64,000 nt of DNA from CAZDET01 sp964504335 (GTDB taxonomy: Bacteria; Bacteroidota; Bacteroidia; Chitinophagales; Saprospiraceae). A program made the position numbers and the translations under genes. Below, piece after piece: positions 34,734-43,697 of the stretch. The stretch lies in assembly GCA_964504335.1 (NCBI GenBank), contig CAZDET010000016.1, forward strand, positions 1 to 64,000. The letters run 5' to 3'. Position 1 is the first letter of the stretch. The number at the start of each line of letters is the position of its first letter. The notes beneath the pieces were generated by a model, which searched no databases, was not told the origin of the DNA, and saw only the letters and a list, made by a program, of their open reading frames with translations.

Positions 34734-36671
34734 TTATTCTTTTTGAAACACCAGGGTGCGGCCGCTCAGCGGCGGTAGTGTAAGTGTAAGGGTTCCGGAC
34801 TGCGTCTCTACCGTTAATCGGGGTTCCAACCCATCGCGATACGTCCCTTCATGTAAAGTGCCCACTGTTGCGGTTTGATTGGTGTCGGATAAATTGAAAA
34901 TTGTGATGATTTCATCTCCTCCCTCGTTGTAGCGGCGGTAAGCAAATAGCCTATTGGCGTCATCCGTTAGCAAAAACTCCACCTCACCAGTGGCCAGCAC
35001 AGGATGGGCCTGTCGGTAGTTGGCCAGTTGCGCAATGTATTGATAGAGCGCCAGATCGGGTGCCACCGCTTCGGATGCCCGATCGCGATCGGGATAATAG
35101 TGGGTCGCCTCCGGTTGGTATTCCAGGTCCGACCACACCACCGGCTTGCGATTGTCGGGGTCGTCGCCACCCCACATGCCGACCTCGTCGCCGTTCCAGA
35201 TATGTGGCCCGCCGGGAAAGGTGAATTGATGCAGGAAAAACAGGCGCATCCGCTCGAGCGTCTCCGCACCCGGTTTGCCAATGTGGTAATCGGGATTGCC
35301 GCGTGGCCCGGCTTCGAATTTGTACTTCGTCTTGTTGGCAAAGGAGGTTGCCAGCCGCGGACTATCGTGGGTGCCCGATACATTCATCATCGCCTGGATA
35401 TTGCCTGCCGTCAGGTTGCTCGTCATTGAATCCCATTTTGCAGCGAACTGGGAAGGCGTTGCCGTCGGAATAGATTGAGCAAACAACCCTCGGGCCAGAC
35501 GGTACCAGCGGTAGTTCATCACGGCATCAAATACGTCGCCCTCCAGGTAGGGTTTGGGGTCCAGCAGGTTGTCCGGATACAATTCCCACCAAATTTCCCC
35601 AACGAGGTAAGCATCCGGCTTGACCGAGCGGACAAACTCCCGGTAATCGCGCCAGAAACCCAGCGTCATTTCACCAGCTACATCCAATCGAAACCCATCG
35701 ATTCCATCCGATGGGTCGCCGTCGCCGTTGGGATCGAGCCAACGTTTACTCACATTAAAAATGTGTTGCTTCAGAGACTCGGAATGCAGGTTGCCCTCGA
35801 TGGGTTGAAGCCGTTCCGGCTCTTCCGCGATAGGCTGAGTGATCACATCTTCCCTCAAAACGGGTAGTGCTTTAATGCCGAACCATCCTTCGTATTCGAA
35901 TTCATTTTCGGCAGTGGAGGGATCGTCAAAGGATTCGACGGAATACCAGTCCACAAACCGGGAGTTGGCACCGTTTTGCTGCACATCGGCCAGCGCCCAA
36001 AAGGTCTGGCCGGTGTGGTTCCAGGAGTAATCCAGAATAACGCGGATATCCCGCTCGTGCAGCGCATCAACCAGTTCCAAGAAGAGGCTGTCGGCCGAAG
36101 TCCACTGCCAGGTGGCCGGATCATCCGGCGTTTCAGCGGCCATGATCGCCACATCCCGGTCGGGGTCCGGACCAAAATTCCGGTCGATGTGGCGGTAATG
36201 TCGGGCGTCGTATTTGTGTAGAGAGGGCGCATCGTTGACCGGATTAAAGTAAATGGCCGTAACACCGAGACTATCGATGTAGTCAATTTTGTCTAGCACC
36301 CCCTGAAGGTCGCCCCCGTATCGGCGCAGCTGAACGCCCCGGTAAAAATCGGAGTCCGGCAGCTCGGAATACCAGGGATCAAGCTCGTACCAATCGTGGC
36401 CCCAAGGTGTCACGGACCAGGTTGCCGGAATGACTTCCGTTACCGCACCCTGCATATCCACCGGGCGAGGATCATTCGTCGGATCGCCATTCCGGAAGCG
36501 CTCCACAAAGATTTGGTACCAAATAGCTTCCTTCGACCAATGCGGCGCTTCACCGAAAGCTGTTTCCTCAGCTGGTGAAGTAGATGCTTCCGTAGTCGTT
36601 TCCGTCTCGGAGGAGGGGGTACATCCAAGCAGCCCGAAGGCTAACAATACGATAATTAATTGATATTTCAT
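34734..36671 (-). CDS. GH13 alpha-amylase-family lipoprotein
   Basis: This is probably an outer-membrane or periplasmic enzyme that cuts alpha-1,4-glucans, in the role of SusA/SusG. The 645-residue product has a lipobox (LLAFGLLGC) and a Ser/Thr/Glu-rich linker. The (beta/alpha)8 barrel follows, with the catalytic residues visible: nucleophile D330 in GFRLDVAGEM, acid/base E359 in LVGEIWWE, and D436 in GTHDSPR. A C-terminal beta domain ends the chain. The sequence AIYFNPVNDAPSLHKYDARHY resembles neopullulanase/cyclomaltodextrinase relatives. It heads the operon with the kinase-like and YfcC genes. Confidence 0.88.
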   Translation of the reverse strand: MKYQLIIVLLAFGLLGCTPSSETETTTEASTSPAEETAFGEAPHWSKEAIWYQIFVERFRNGDPTNDPRPVDMQGAVTEVIPATWSVTPWGHDWYELDPWYSELPDSDFYRGVQLRRYGGDLQGVLDKIDYIDSLGVTAIYFNPVNDAPSLHKYDARHYRHIDRNFGPDPDRDVAIMAAETPDDPATWQWTSADSLFLELVDALHERDIRVILDYSWNHTGQTFWALADVQQNGANSRFVDWYSVESFDDPSTAENEFEYEGWFGIKALPVLREDVITQPIAEEPERLQPIEGNLHSESLKQHIFNVSKRWLDPNGDGDPSDGIDGFRLDVAGEMTLGFWRDYREFVRSVKPDAYLVGEIWWELYPDNLLDPKPYLEGDVFDAVMNYRWYRLARGLFAQSIPTATPSQFAAKWDSMTSNLTAGNIQAMMNVSGTHDSPRLATSFANKTKYKFEAGPRGNPDYHIGKPGAETLERMRLFFLHQFTFPGGPHIWNGDEVGMWGGDDPDNRKPVVWSDLEYQPEATHYYPDRDRASEAVAPDLALYQYIAQLANYRQAHPVLATGEVEFLLTDDANRLFAYRRYNEGGDEIITIFNLSDTNQTATVGTLHEGTYRDGLEPRLTVETQSGTLTLTLPPLSGRTLVFQKE

Positions 36672-36840
36672 TTTACTCAGTTAGTACTTTCTCGTCAAAT
36701 AAATTTCAACTGATTTTCTAAAGCTCGCCGCGAAATTCCACCCCCTCGTTTAAAAAACTACCGCCAAGAACACCGACAGGACAGAAGAAGGGCCATAAAT
36801 TGGGCAGCTAGCACGTTTGCATTGCACAAATACCAAGCAC

Positions 36841-37566
36841 ATGATCCTTCGCAGTCTACTAATCCTCGGCTTGTTCGTCACCATCATTGCTCCGGCAGAG
36901 GCTCAATTATTTGACAAGATTAAGAAAAAAGCGGAAGACCTCGTCGGTGGGGGAGGTCTTAGCCAGGAAGAAGCCGGAAACGGCCTCAAGGAGGCCTTGA
37001 ATATTGGCGTTAAAGAAGCGGTCGATTTCCTTTCCGCTGAAGATGGCTACCTGGAAAGCCCTTACAAGATCCTCGTACCCGAGGAGGCCCAAATCGTCGT
37101 TAGTAACCTCAAAGCGGTACCTGGTTTTGGGAATGTTGAGCAACAACTCGTAGAAAAGATGAACCGCGCCGCTGAGTTGGCCGCCGAAAAAGCGACCCCC
37201 ATCTTCGTGAATGCGATTAAACAGCTGACCTTTCAGGATGCCCTCAACATCCTCGCCGGTGAACAGGATGCGGCCACCATGTACCTCAGGCGGACCACCT
37301 CCGAATCGCTCTACGCCGAATTTCAACCCATCATTCAGGCCAGTCTCGACGAGGTCAACGCCCGGGAGTACTGGCGCGGTGCCGTAAATGCCTACAATAA
37401 AATTCCGCTCGTACGCAAAACCAATCCCGAATTGGATGACCACGTTACCAACAAGGCTCTGGATGGCCTCTTTGCGCTAATTGCCAAGAAAGAGGAAGGC
37501 ATCCGGGATAATCCCGCCTTACGAACCTCGGAGTTGTTGCGTAAAGTATTCGGCAGTCAGGACTAA
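36841..37566 (+). CDS. DUF4197 exported protein
   Basis: The 241-residue product starts MILRSLLILGLFVTIIAPAEA, a signal peptide, followed by QLFDKIKKKAEDLVGGGGLSQEEAGNGLKEAL. The whole length fits DUF4197, an all-helical periplasmic family of unknown role. The ATG at 36841 begins the signal peptide; an earlier in-frame codon at 36817 is not needed. It is monocistronic, closed by the strong hairpin at 37641. Confidence 0.85.
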   Translation: MILRSLLILGLFVTIIAPAEAQLFDKIKKKAEDLVGGGGLSQEEAGNGLKEALNIGVKEAVDFLSAEDGYLESPYKILVPEEAQIVVSNLKAVPGFGNVEQQLVEKMNRAAELAAEKATPIFVNAIKQLTFQDALNILAGEQDAATMYLRRTTSESLYAEFQPIIQASLDEVNAREYWRGAVNAYNKIPLVRKTNPELDDHVTNKALDGLFALIAKKEEGIRDNPALRTSELLRKVFGSQD

Positions 37567-37640
37567 CCCAGAAACATGTAATCTCGAATAGTTCGTTTTC
37601 GAAGAATATATATCATCTACTCAATTGGATTAATCCAAAG

Positions 37641-37684
37641 GCACCCTTCCCATCAAGCTAGTTGGGAAGGGTGCTTTGTTTATT
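37641..37684 (+). terminator. Terminator behind the DUF4197 gene
   Basis: GCACCCTTCCCA (37641-37652) pairs perfectly with TGGGAAGGGTGC (37663-37674) around a ten-base loop, followed by TTTGTTTATT. The rest of the 322-base gap up to mscL (37685-37888) is A+T-rich and shows no gene or clear site. Confidence 0.85.
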
Positions 37685-37888
37685 CTAGACTGGTTGAAGT
37701 TAATTTTATATCAAGTAATTGAATATCAATTGACTGTTCTCTAAGATTATGCGTACTTGCAATTGGTCATTACCAAGATTAAGATTCAGAAGTGACTTTT
37801 CCCTGATCCTGCCGTCACGAAAAATAGAGATTACCTCTAAACAAATTATAATCTTAAATCCTCATTCATCCAATCAAAACGAAAATCC

Positions 37889-38314
37889 ATGCTAAAGGAG
37901 TTCAAAGACTTCATCATGCGCGGCAACGTGCTCGAGCTAGCCGTAGCCGTGATCATTGCCGGAGCCTTCGGATTGATCGTCAAGTCCTTTACTTCCGATA
38001 TCCTGTTGCCACCCATTGGGTTGGCACTGGGAGATGTCGACTTCACGGCCTTGGAGCTGGTCCTACAACCAGAAGTACTCAATGCGGCCGGTGAAGTACT
38101 CGAAGAAAAAGTGGCGATTCGCTACGGACAATTCATTCAGACGATCCTCGACTTCGTTATCATCGCCTTTGTCATTTTCATGATTGTACGGACGTACAAC
38201 AATATGAAAAAGAAAGAGGAAGAAGCTCCGGCTCCGGCCGAACCGCCCAAACCTACAGCGGAAGAACTTCTGACGGATATCCGCGAGCTCCTGAAAGGCA
38301 ATACGTCGACTTAA
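37889..38314 (+). CDS. mscL: Large-conductance mechanosensitive channel
   Basis: This channel opens under membrane tension to release solutes in osmotic downshock. The 141-residue protein has the MscL order: N-terminal helix KEFKDFIMRGNVLELAVAV, TM1 at about 15-40, a periplasmic loop, TM2 at about 84-108 and a C-terminal helical bundle. A proline/alanine-rich spacer (EEEAPAPAEPPKP) precedes the bundle. Its stop codon abuts the stop of the convergent gene with no base between. Confidence 0.96.
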   Translation: MLKEFKDFIMRGNVLELAVAVIIAGAFGLIVKSFTSDILLPPIGLALGDVDFTALELVLQPEVLNAAGEVLEEKVAIRYGQFIQTILDFVIIAFVIFMIVRTYNNMKKKEEEAPAPAEPPKPTAEELLTDIRELLKGNTST

Positions 38315-40027
38315 TTATTGAAGTTGAATCCGCTTCGCTACCGGCCCACGGTCGGTAGCAACCTCTAGCCAATAAGCGCCTGCCGGTAAGTAGTGGAGAT
38401 CAGTCAGACGGACCCTGCCTTGATTGAAGGGAATTGAAGTGAACCACGTTCGAACCATCTGTCCAATCGCGTTATATAGCCGAATTGGGCCGGCCAGATT
38501 AACGTCCGGATCGGCCCATTCGATCGTCAAATGGTCACTGGTAGGGTTGGGATACACCCGCAAATCGATAGATCGTTGAAAATGAGTAGTATTTGTAACT
38601 AATCTACCACCTTCTTCTACCACATAGACCCGATCCAATTCAAGGTCGACAAACGTCTCTACCTTCCCGGATGGCCAGAATACCGTCACCGAATCAATCC
38701 GTTCTGTAAGGCCCAGGCCAAAGTGGAGCTTCAGGCTGTTCTGCCCGGCAAAACCGCTTGCCCCAATGACTTGATCCGCCCACAATTCCTCGCCGGCGCG
38801 AACCTCCACGCGGGCGCCAATGGCCGATCGATTGCTTTCGGTGCCGATCAAATTGAATCCAACCCAGCGATAGGGGTGAATTCCTTCATTGATAAAAAGT
38901 TCGTTACCACTGTTTTTTCCCGTGTTGGCGACAAATATATCCGATAATCCATCCTTGTTAAAATCGGCACAGACTGCCGCATAACCGCCGAGATAGCTTT
39001 CCAGCGGGGTGTTGTTACTCTCAATTTCGAAAGTTAAATCGCCCCGGTTGCGATATAGCAGGTTGGGATACGCTTCGTTGTATACCAAGAATGGAGTCTC
39101 GTTGCTGACATATATATCCTGCCAGCCGTCGTTGTCGCAGTCAAAGAAAAAAGTTCCCCATCCCATACCGATATCAGTAACGCCCGCTGAGGTAGAAATT
39201 TCTTCAAATGTACCGTCTTGCTGATTCAGGAAAAGGGCATTTTCATATAAGTTGGTAATGTATACATCCAGGTAGCCGTCGCCGTTAATGTCGCCGGCAT
39301 CCACCCCCATACCCTGGCCGGCGAAATTGAGTCCGGAACTGACGGATACATCCCGAAAGCGGCCATCGCCCTGGTTTTGATAGAGAATATTGGGCTGGTT
39401 GGCATCGTGCGTCAGGTAGAGATCCTGGTCGCCGTCGTTGTCGTAATCGAAGAAAAGGGCACCCATAGCGATTCCCTTGTCGGTTGCACCGAATGGCACC
39501 GTCACGTCCATGTAAACGCCTCGTTCGTTGCGGTACAGGTAATTTTCCGTACCTAAATTGGCGAAATACAAATCCAGGTCGCTGTCGTTGTCGATATCGG
39601 CCAGCAGTACACACTGCACGCGATCATTCACGTACACGCCCATTTCGGTGGTGATATCGGTAAATGTTCCGTTGCCCTCATTGCGAAAAACCAGGCTTGG
39701 TTCGAGGCGATTACCCAGCACCACGTCCGGATCGCCATCGTTATCCAGATCACCCCACGCGCTGGATACGGTTTGTCCAGTGTGGGCCAGTCCGGCGCTT
39801 GGAGCAACATCGGCAAATTGCCCGTTGCCAAGGTTGCGGAACAACTTGTTCGGGCCGTCCAAACGCGATACGTAAATGTCTTCCCAACCGTCTCCGTCGA
39901 AGTCTACTACAGCTGCTCCCCGGTTCATACCAGTGGAGTTAATACCGGCGGTTACCGATTGGTCGGAAAATTGAATTTGCGCACACAGCAGGGTAGGGGA
40001 GAGCAGGAAAAGAAGGTAACGAAGCAT
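38315..40027 (-). CDS. FG-GAP / ASPIC-UnbV exoprotein with T9SS sorting domain
   Basis: This secreted 570-residue protein has a signal peptide (MLRYLLFLLSPTLLCAQ) and about seven FG-GAP/VCBS blades with calcium-binding-type loops such as DFDGDGWEDIYV, DLDNDGDPDVVL and DYDNDGDQDLYL. An ASPIC/UnbV segment at about 400-455 (SAIGARVEVRAG, VTVFWPSGKVETF) follows, then a T9SS type A sorting domain beginning LRVYPNPTSDHLTIEW at about 490. It should be exported by T9SS and stay cell-attached or be released. The ligand is unknown. Confidence 0.88.
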   Translation of the reverse strand: MLRYLLFLLSPTLLCAQIQFSDQSVTAGINSTGMNRGAAVVDFDGDGWEDIYVSRLDGPNKLFRNLGNGQFADVAPSAGLAHTGQTVSSAWGDLDNDGDPDVVLGNRLEPSLVFRNEGNGTFTDITTEMGVYVNDRVQCVLLADIDNDSDLDLYFANLGTENYLYRNERGVYMDVTVPFGATDKGIAMGALFFDYDNDGDQDLYLTHDANQPNILYQNQGDGRFRDVSVSSGLNFAGQGMGVDAGDINGDGYLDVYITNLYENALFLNQQDGTFEEISTSAGVTDIGMGWGTFFFDCDNDGWQDIYVSNETPFLVYNEAYPNLLYRNRGDLTFEIESNNTPLESYLGGYAAVCADFNKDGLSDIFVANTGKNSGNELFINEGIHPYRWVGFNLIGTESNRSAIGARVEVRAGEELWADQVIGASGFAGQNSLKLHFGLGLTERIDSVTVFWPSGKVETFVDLELDRVYVVEEGGRLVTNTTHFQRSIDLRVYPNPTSDHLTIEWADPDVNLAGPIRLYNAIGQMVRTWFTSIPFNQGRVRLTDLHYLPAGAYWLEVATDRGPVAKRIQLQ

Positions 40028-40039
40028 TGCTGTATCAGG

Positions 40040-40120
40040 TTAGATATTTAGACTTTTAGACCTTTAGAAAGCAGAAAAATCTACTAACTAAAGGTCCAAA
40101 AGTCTAATAGCCTAAAAGTC
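40040..40120. repeat. A+T-rich inverted repeat, copy A, behind the SusE-like gene
   Basis: Arms 40040-40067 and 40088-40115 are complementary at 23 of 28 positions around a 20-base loop. The left arm begins TTAGATATTTAGAC, the same 14 bases as in copy B at 47551. The segment 40094-40120 matches 47607-47633 at 22 of 27 positions. It ends two bases from the SusE-like stop codon, so on the minus strand it is a large hairpin directly behind that gene. Confidence 0.75.
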
Positions 40121-40122
40121 GA

Positions 40123-41985
40123 TCATTCAAACGAATACGTCAACGTATTCACATTCAACTTCACGGTGTAATCTCCCGCGGTGGTTGGGATGTTTCCTCC
40201 GTTGAAGATGGCTGCACCACTCGGGAAATCAGTGCCTCCCCAGTTGATGGGCCAGTCGTCATTGGCGCGGAACTTGACTTCGCCATCGATCAAAGTGATC
40301 GCAATACTGACTTCACCCGCCGTGCCGGTAGCGGTCATATCGGTATCGGAATCCCAACCGGTGGGCGTAGCAGAGCCGATGATACCGATCGATAGCGGTG
40401 TGAAGCTGTAATCGCCCGTTTCCGGATTGAAGGTCACTTCGTAAATTCCTGCCGATACGGGGATATTATCGCCATCCTGGGTGCCGGTACCACTTGGGAA
40501 ATCGGTTGTTCCCCAATTCACGGCCCAGTCGTCGTCGGCGCGGAATTTGGCGGCCCCATCGATCAAACCGATAATGATGCTGAACGTACCATCGTCGTTG
40601 CGGGTCATATCCGTGTCGGCATCCCATCCGCCGGGTGTAGCATCGCCAATGATGCCGATGTTGGTGAAGCCCATGTCTTCCTCAAAGCGGTAAGTGAGGT
40701 TGTTGCGGTCGAAGGTGATGTCGTAAACGCCGGCAGTGACGATGATATTCGGACCGTTGAAAATGGCAGAGCCGCTGGGAAATTCCTCCCCGCCCCAGTT
40801 CTGGTCCCAGCCGTCATTGGCGCGGAACTTGACTTCACCGTCGGTCAGTTCGAAATTATCGATAGAGAAGGTGCCGTCGCCGTTGTCCGTCAAATCGGTA
40901 TCGGAATCCCAGCCGGTAGGCGTGGCAGAGCCGATAATGCCCAGGCTCGGGAAGCGCAGGAACTCAAAGCTGTAGGCGAGCGTAGCGTCATTGAACGTTA
41001 CGCTGTAAAATGCTTCATCCAGCGAATCGGGGAAAGTCGCATTTCCAGCGAACGCTTCTGCAATGCCGTCACCGTCGGGATCGCCGAAGTTCTGCCCCAT
41101 AAAGTCGGGCATTTCGGCGAAGCGGAAGTTGTCGCCTGGGGCAAGCTGTACCTCGTCAAGAATCCAAGTGTTATCGTCCAGTAGGTTGAACTGGTACTCG
41201 TTGCCAAAGAACTCGTTGAAAGAACCAAGCAAGAAGAGACCGGATACGTTTTGGGCAAACGTAACTGCCGGTACCACCGAGTAGGTCAGTGTCTGATCGT
41301 TAAAACGGACGTTCACCGGGCCATTGGAGCCACATTCGGTGTTGCCATTTCCGCCAGGGCCATAGTTGGATTCCATTTTTCCGTTACAATCGGCGTCGCC
41401 CCAGTCTTCGTCGCACCAGTCTTCGCAGTTCTTGAACTTCCAGCCACCGCCCATCAGGTTCACGTTCTTGATTTCCCAGGTATTATTGCCCACCAGGTTC
41501 ATTACATCAAAGCCCCAGCCGTTGAATTCGCCGGCAATGAACATTTCAGCGTGGTTCGCCGCAAATAATTGCGTAGACACCAACAGTGGGAAGTCCCGTT
41601 CGGTCCGCTGGCCATCCGTATCTACGGCGATCAGGGAGATAGTGTAGGCGCCTGTGTCAAGTGTAGCGGCATTGAAATCAGAACCCGGAATAGAAACCGA
41701 ATCCATCGTGGTACTTGAAAACGTCACGTTTGTCGACGCCAACGAGCTACCCGATGCATCCGTTAGGCTGAGCGAAGCCGAACTCAACGGAGAGTTAGAG
41801 CCGTCGGCCAGCACCACCGTAATATCAAAATCCGTACCCACACGTACCTGCCCGTTTGGGTTCACACTCACTACGCTCGGGCTGAACTGGGTCAGCGCCG
41901 CTACGTTCACGTCCTCCCGCGTACAGCTGAAAAGGAGCATCAGCAGTAGAGTGCACAATGAATATATGTTGAAAAAAGGTTTCAT
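40123..41985 (-). CDS. SusE/SusF-like glycan-binding lipoprotein
   Basis: This is an outer-membrane lipoprotein that probably binds glycan at the cell surface. The 620-residue product has the lipobox LLMLLFSC and a SusE N-terminal Ig-like domain (about 30-135). Five beta domains follow of the kind that starts (I/L)xIxGxxxxxGW. The last three are close copies of about 90 residues each (GIIGSATPTGWDSDTDM ... VKFRANDDW ... NWGGTDFPSG). Conserved Trp residues would stack on sugar. It is third after SusC and SusD on the same strand and has repeat hairpins on both sides. Confidence 0.85.
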   Translation of the reverse strand: MKPFFNIYSLCTLLLMLLFSCTREDVNVAALTQFSPSVVSVNPNGQVRVGTDFDITVVLADGSNSPLSSASLSLTDASGSSLASTNVTFSSTTMDSVSIPGSDFNAATLDTGAYTISLIAVDTDGQRTERDFPLLVSTQLFAANHAEMFIAGEFNGWGFDVMNLVGNNTWEIKNVNLMGGGWKFKNCEDWCDEDWGDADCNGKMESNYGPGGNGNTECGSNGPVNVRFNDQTLTYSVVPAVTFAQNVSGLFLLGSFNEFFGNEYQFNLLDDNTWILDEVQLAPGDNFRFAEMPDFMGQNFGDPDGDGIAEAFAGNATFPDSLDEAFYSVTFNDATLAYSFEFLRFPSLGIIGSATPTGWDSDTDLTDNGDGTFSIDNFELTDGEVKFRANDGWDQNWGGEEFPSGSAIFNGPNIIVTAGVYDITFDRNNLTYRFEEDMGFTNIGIIGDATPGGWDADTDMTRNDDGTFSIIIGLIDGAAKFRADDDWAVNWGTTDFPSGTGTQDGDNIPVSAGIYEVTFNPETGDYSFTPLSIGIIGSATPTGWDSDTDMTATGTAGEVSIAITLIDGEVKFRANDDWPINWGGTDFPSGAAIFNGGNIPTTAGDYTVKLNVNTLTYSFE

Positions 41986-42026
41986 TATAATTTAAGGTTT
42001 AAAAGTCTCTGAATCTGAAGTAGAGG

Positions 42027-42083
42027 TTAGATTTTAGTTCTTTAAAAGTGAAATATTCGCCCCATCAAAGAACTAAAATCTAA
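42027..42083. repeat. Perfect A+T-rich inverted repeat, copy C, behind the SusD gene
   Basis: Arms TTAGATTTTAGTTCTTT (42027-42043) and its exact complement (42067-42083), 17 bases each, flank a 23-base loop. The end is 21 bases from the SusD stop. It shares the TTAGA / TCTAA ends with copies A and B but not their inner sequence. It may set the ratio of SusE-like message to SusCD message. Confidence 0.7.
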
Positions 42084-42104
42084 GATCTATAATCTGTATT
42101 CCAA

Positions 42105-43676
42105 TCAATACCCCGTATTCTGCCGTAGGTTCTCATTGGCCAGAAGTTCCTGCGCGGGCAAGGGAAATAATACGCGGAAGGGTTCGGTGGTTTGCCCCTC
42201 TGGCACGCCTCCCTTCCAGGGCCAGACACCATTTTCGGCAAACTGACCGAAGCGAATACGGTCTTGACGGCGATGGGCCTCCCAATACAACTCACGGGCA
42301 CGTTCATCCAGGATGAAGTCCAATGTAAGATCCGCTTCGGTGATGTTGCCGGCTTCATTGTTGTAGGCCCGTTCGCGCAATTCATTGATCAGGCTTACGG
42401 CCGTAGCCGTGCTGCCACCGCCACCCCGCAGTACACTCTCGGCATAAATCAGGTAGGCATCCGCCAGGCGGAACATGGGATAGTCCGTATCCGGGAACGT
42501 GAGGTCAGAACCGATCTCACCGGTAGAGGTCACATTCTGGTATTTTGGTACGGCAAAGCCTTCGGTGAACTCGGTAACCGTTTCAATGGATTTCGTCTGG
42601 CCTTCTGTAAAGAATATGGCTCGCTCATCGGTATTACCGTCTACATCGGGGAAGAGGTCGACGAAAGTACTCGTGGTGCGCAAGCCGCCCCAACCCACGT
42701 TAACTCCGAAGGCCTCCGGATCCATACTCCCTCCAATGGCTGCATGTACCAGATAAGTAGTCCCTCCAAACGATTGGGTATTCAAACCATCCTGCGGGAC
42801 GGCAAATATAATCTCCGTCGAAAGGTGATTATCCGCCAGGAAGTTGTGGTGGTATTCATCCATGAGCGTATACGTGCGGCTATCGATCACTTTCTGGCTG
42901 GCTTCGAGAGCCTCGGCGTAGCGGGCAGTCCCTGTATAGACCTCAGCATTGAGGAACAACTTCGCCTGAAGCATCCAGAGAGCGGCGCGATCGGCGCGGC
43001 CGTACAAGTTTTCACCCGGAGCCACCATGGTCGATTCGATATCGGCTAGTTCGTCCACTAAAAAGTTGAAAATGGTAGATCGATCTATCTGGATGGGAGC
43101 ATCCGAACCTACAGAGCTTTCCTCCGTGTAAAACGGGATATCCCCGAAGATATCAATACCGTGCCAGTAGCTTAGCGCCCGCAAAAAGCGCACTTCCGCC
43201 CGAAAAGTGGGCATCTGGTCGCGTACGTCCTGGCTAATACCACGGGCTTCTAGTTTGTCATCCGTAGTTTCGCGCAAGAATTCGTTCGCCATAGAAACCT
43301 GGAAGAAGATCCGGTAGTACATGGCCCGCATAAACTGGTTTTCAGCCGTCCAGGTGTGGTTGTGAATATCGGGAACTCCCTCGTCGTTCCAGGCGATGAT
43401 GGCCTCCTCCGTCGACAACTCCTGCAGCTGCCAGTAGGTGCGGATATACTGGGAGAAGCCTTCGTCCAAACTGGAAATATCGGCCGCGCCCGCAGGTCCT
43501 TGCTGTCCGGTCACGGCCAATCCGGCATAGACCCGGGCGAGGAATTGCTCGTAGGCAGCGTCCTCTGACAAGGCGACATCGGGCACCGCCGTACTGAGCG
43601 GCTGTAGATCTAAATCCGTACAGGCCGTCGCTAGTAGCAAGGCTGCAGCAGATAAACAATACAATATATATTTCAT
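42105..43676 (-). CDS. SusD/RagB-family glycan-binding lipoprotein
   Basis: This lipoprotein forms the lid of a SusCD uptake pair at the outer membrane. The 523-residue product has the lipobox LLLATAC followed by TDLDLQPL, a helical TPR-like body and the C-terminal family block LTLDFILDERARELYWEAHRR ... VWPWKGG (about 455-490). The ATG at 43676 is the signal-peptide start; a codon four positions upstream is in frame. It lies 21 bases behind the SusC gene. Confidence 0.94.
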   Translation of the reverse strand: MKYILYCLSAAALLLATACTDLDLQPLSTAVPDVALSEDAAYEQFLARVYAGLAVTGQQGPAGAADISSLDEGFSQYIRTYWQLQELSTEEAIIAWNDEGVPDIHNHTWTAENQFMRAMYYRIFFQVSMANEFLRETTDDKLEARGISQDVRDQMPTFRAEVRFLRALSYWHGIDIFGDIPFYTEESSVGSDAPIQIDRSTIFNFLVDELADIESTMVAPGENLYGRADRAALWMLQAKLFLNAEVYTGTARYAEALEASQKVIDSRTYTLMDEYHHNFLADNHLSTEIIFAVPQDGLNTQSFGGTTYLVHAAIGGSMDPEAFGVNVGWGGLRTTSTFVDLFPDVDGNTDERAIFFTEGQTKSIETVTEFTEGFAVPKYQNVTSTGEIGSDLTFPDTDYPMFRLADAYLIYAESVLRGGGGSTATAVSLINELRERAYNNEAGNITEADLTLDFILDERARELYWEAHRRQDRIRFGQFAENGVWPWKGGVPEGQTTEPFRVLFPLPAQELLANENLRQNTGY

Positions 43677-43697
43677 AGTTGTAAGCATTTGATTTTA

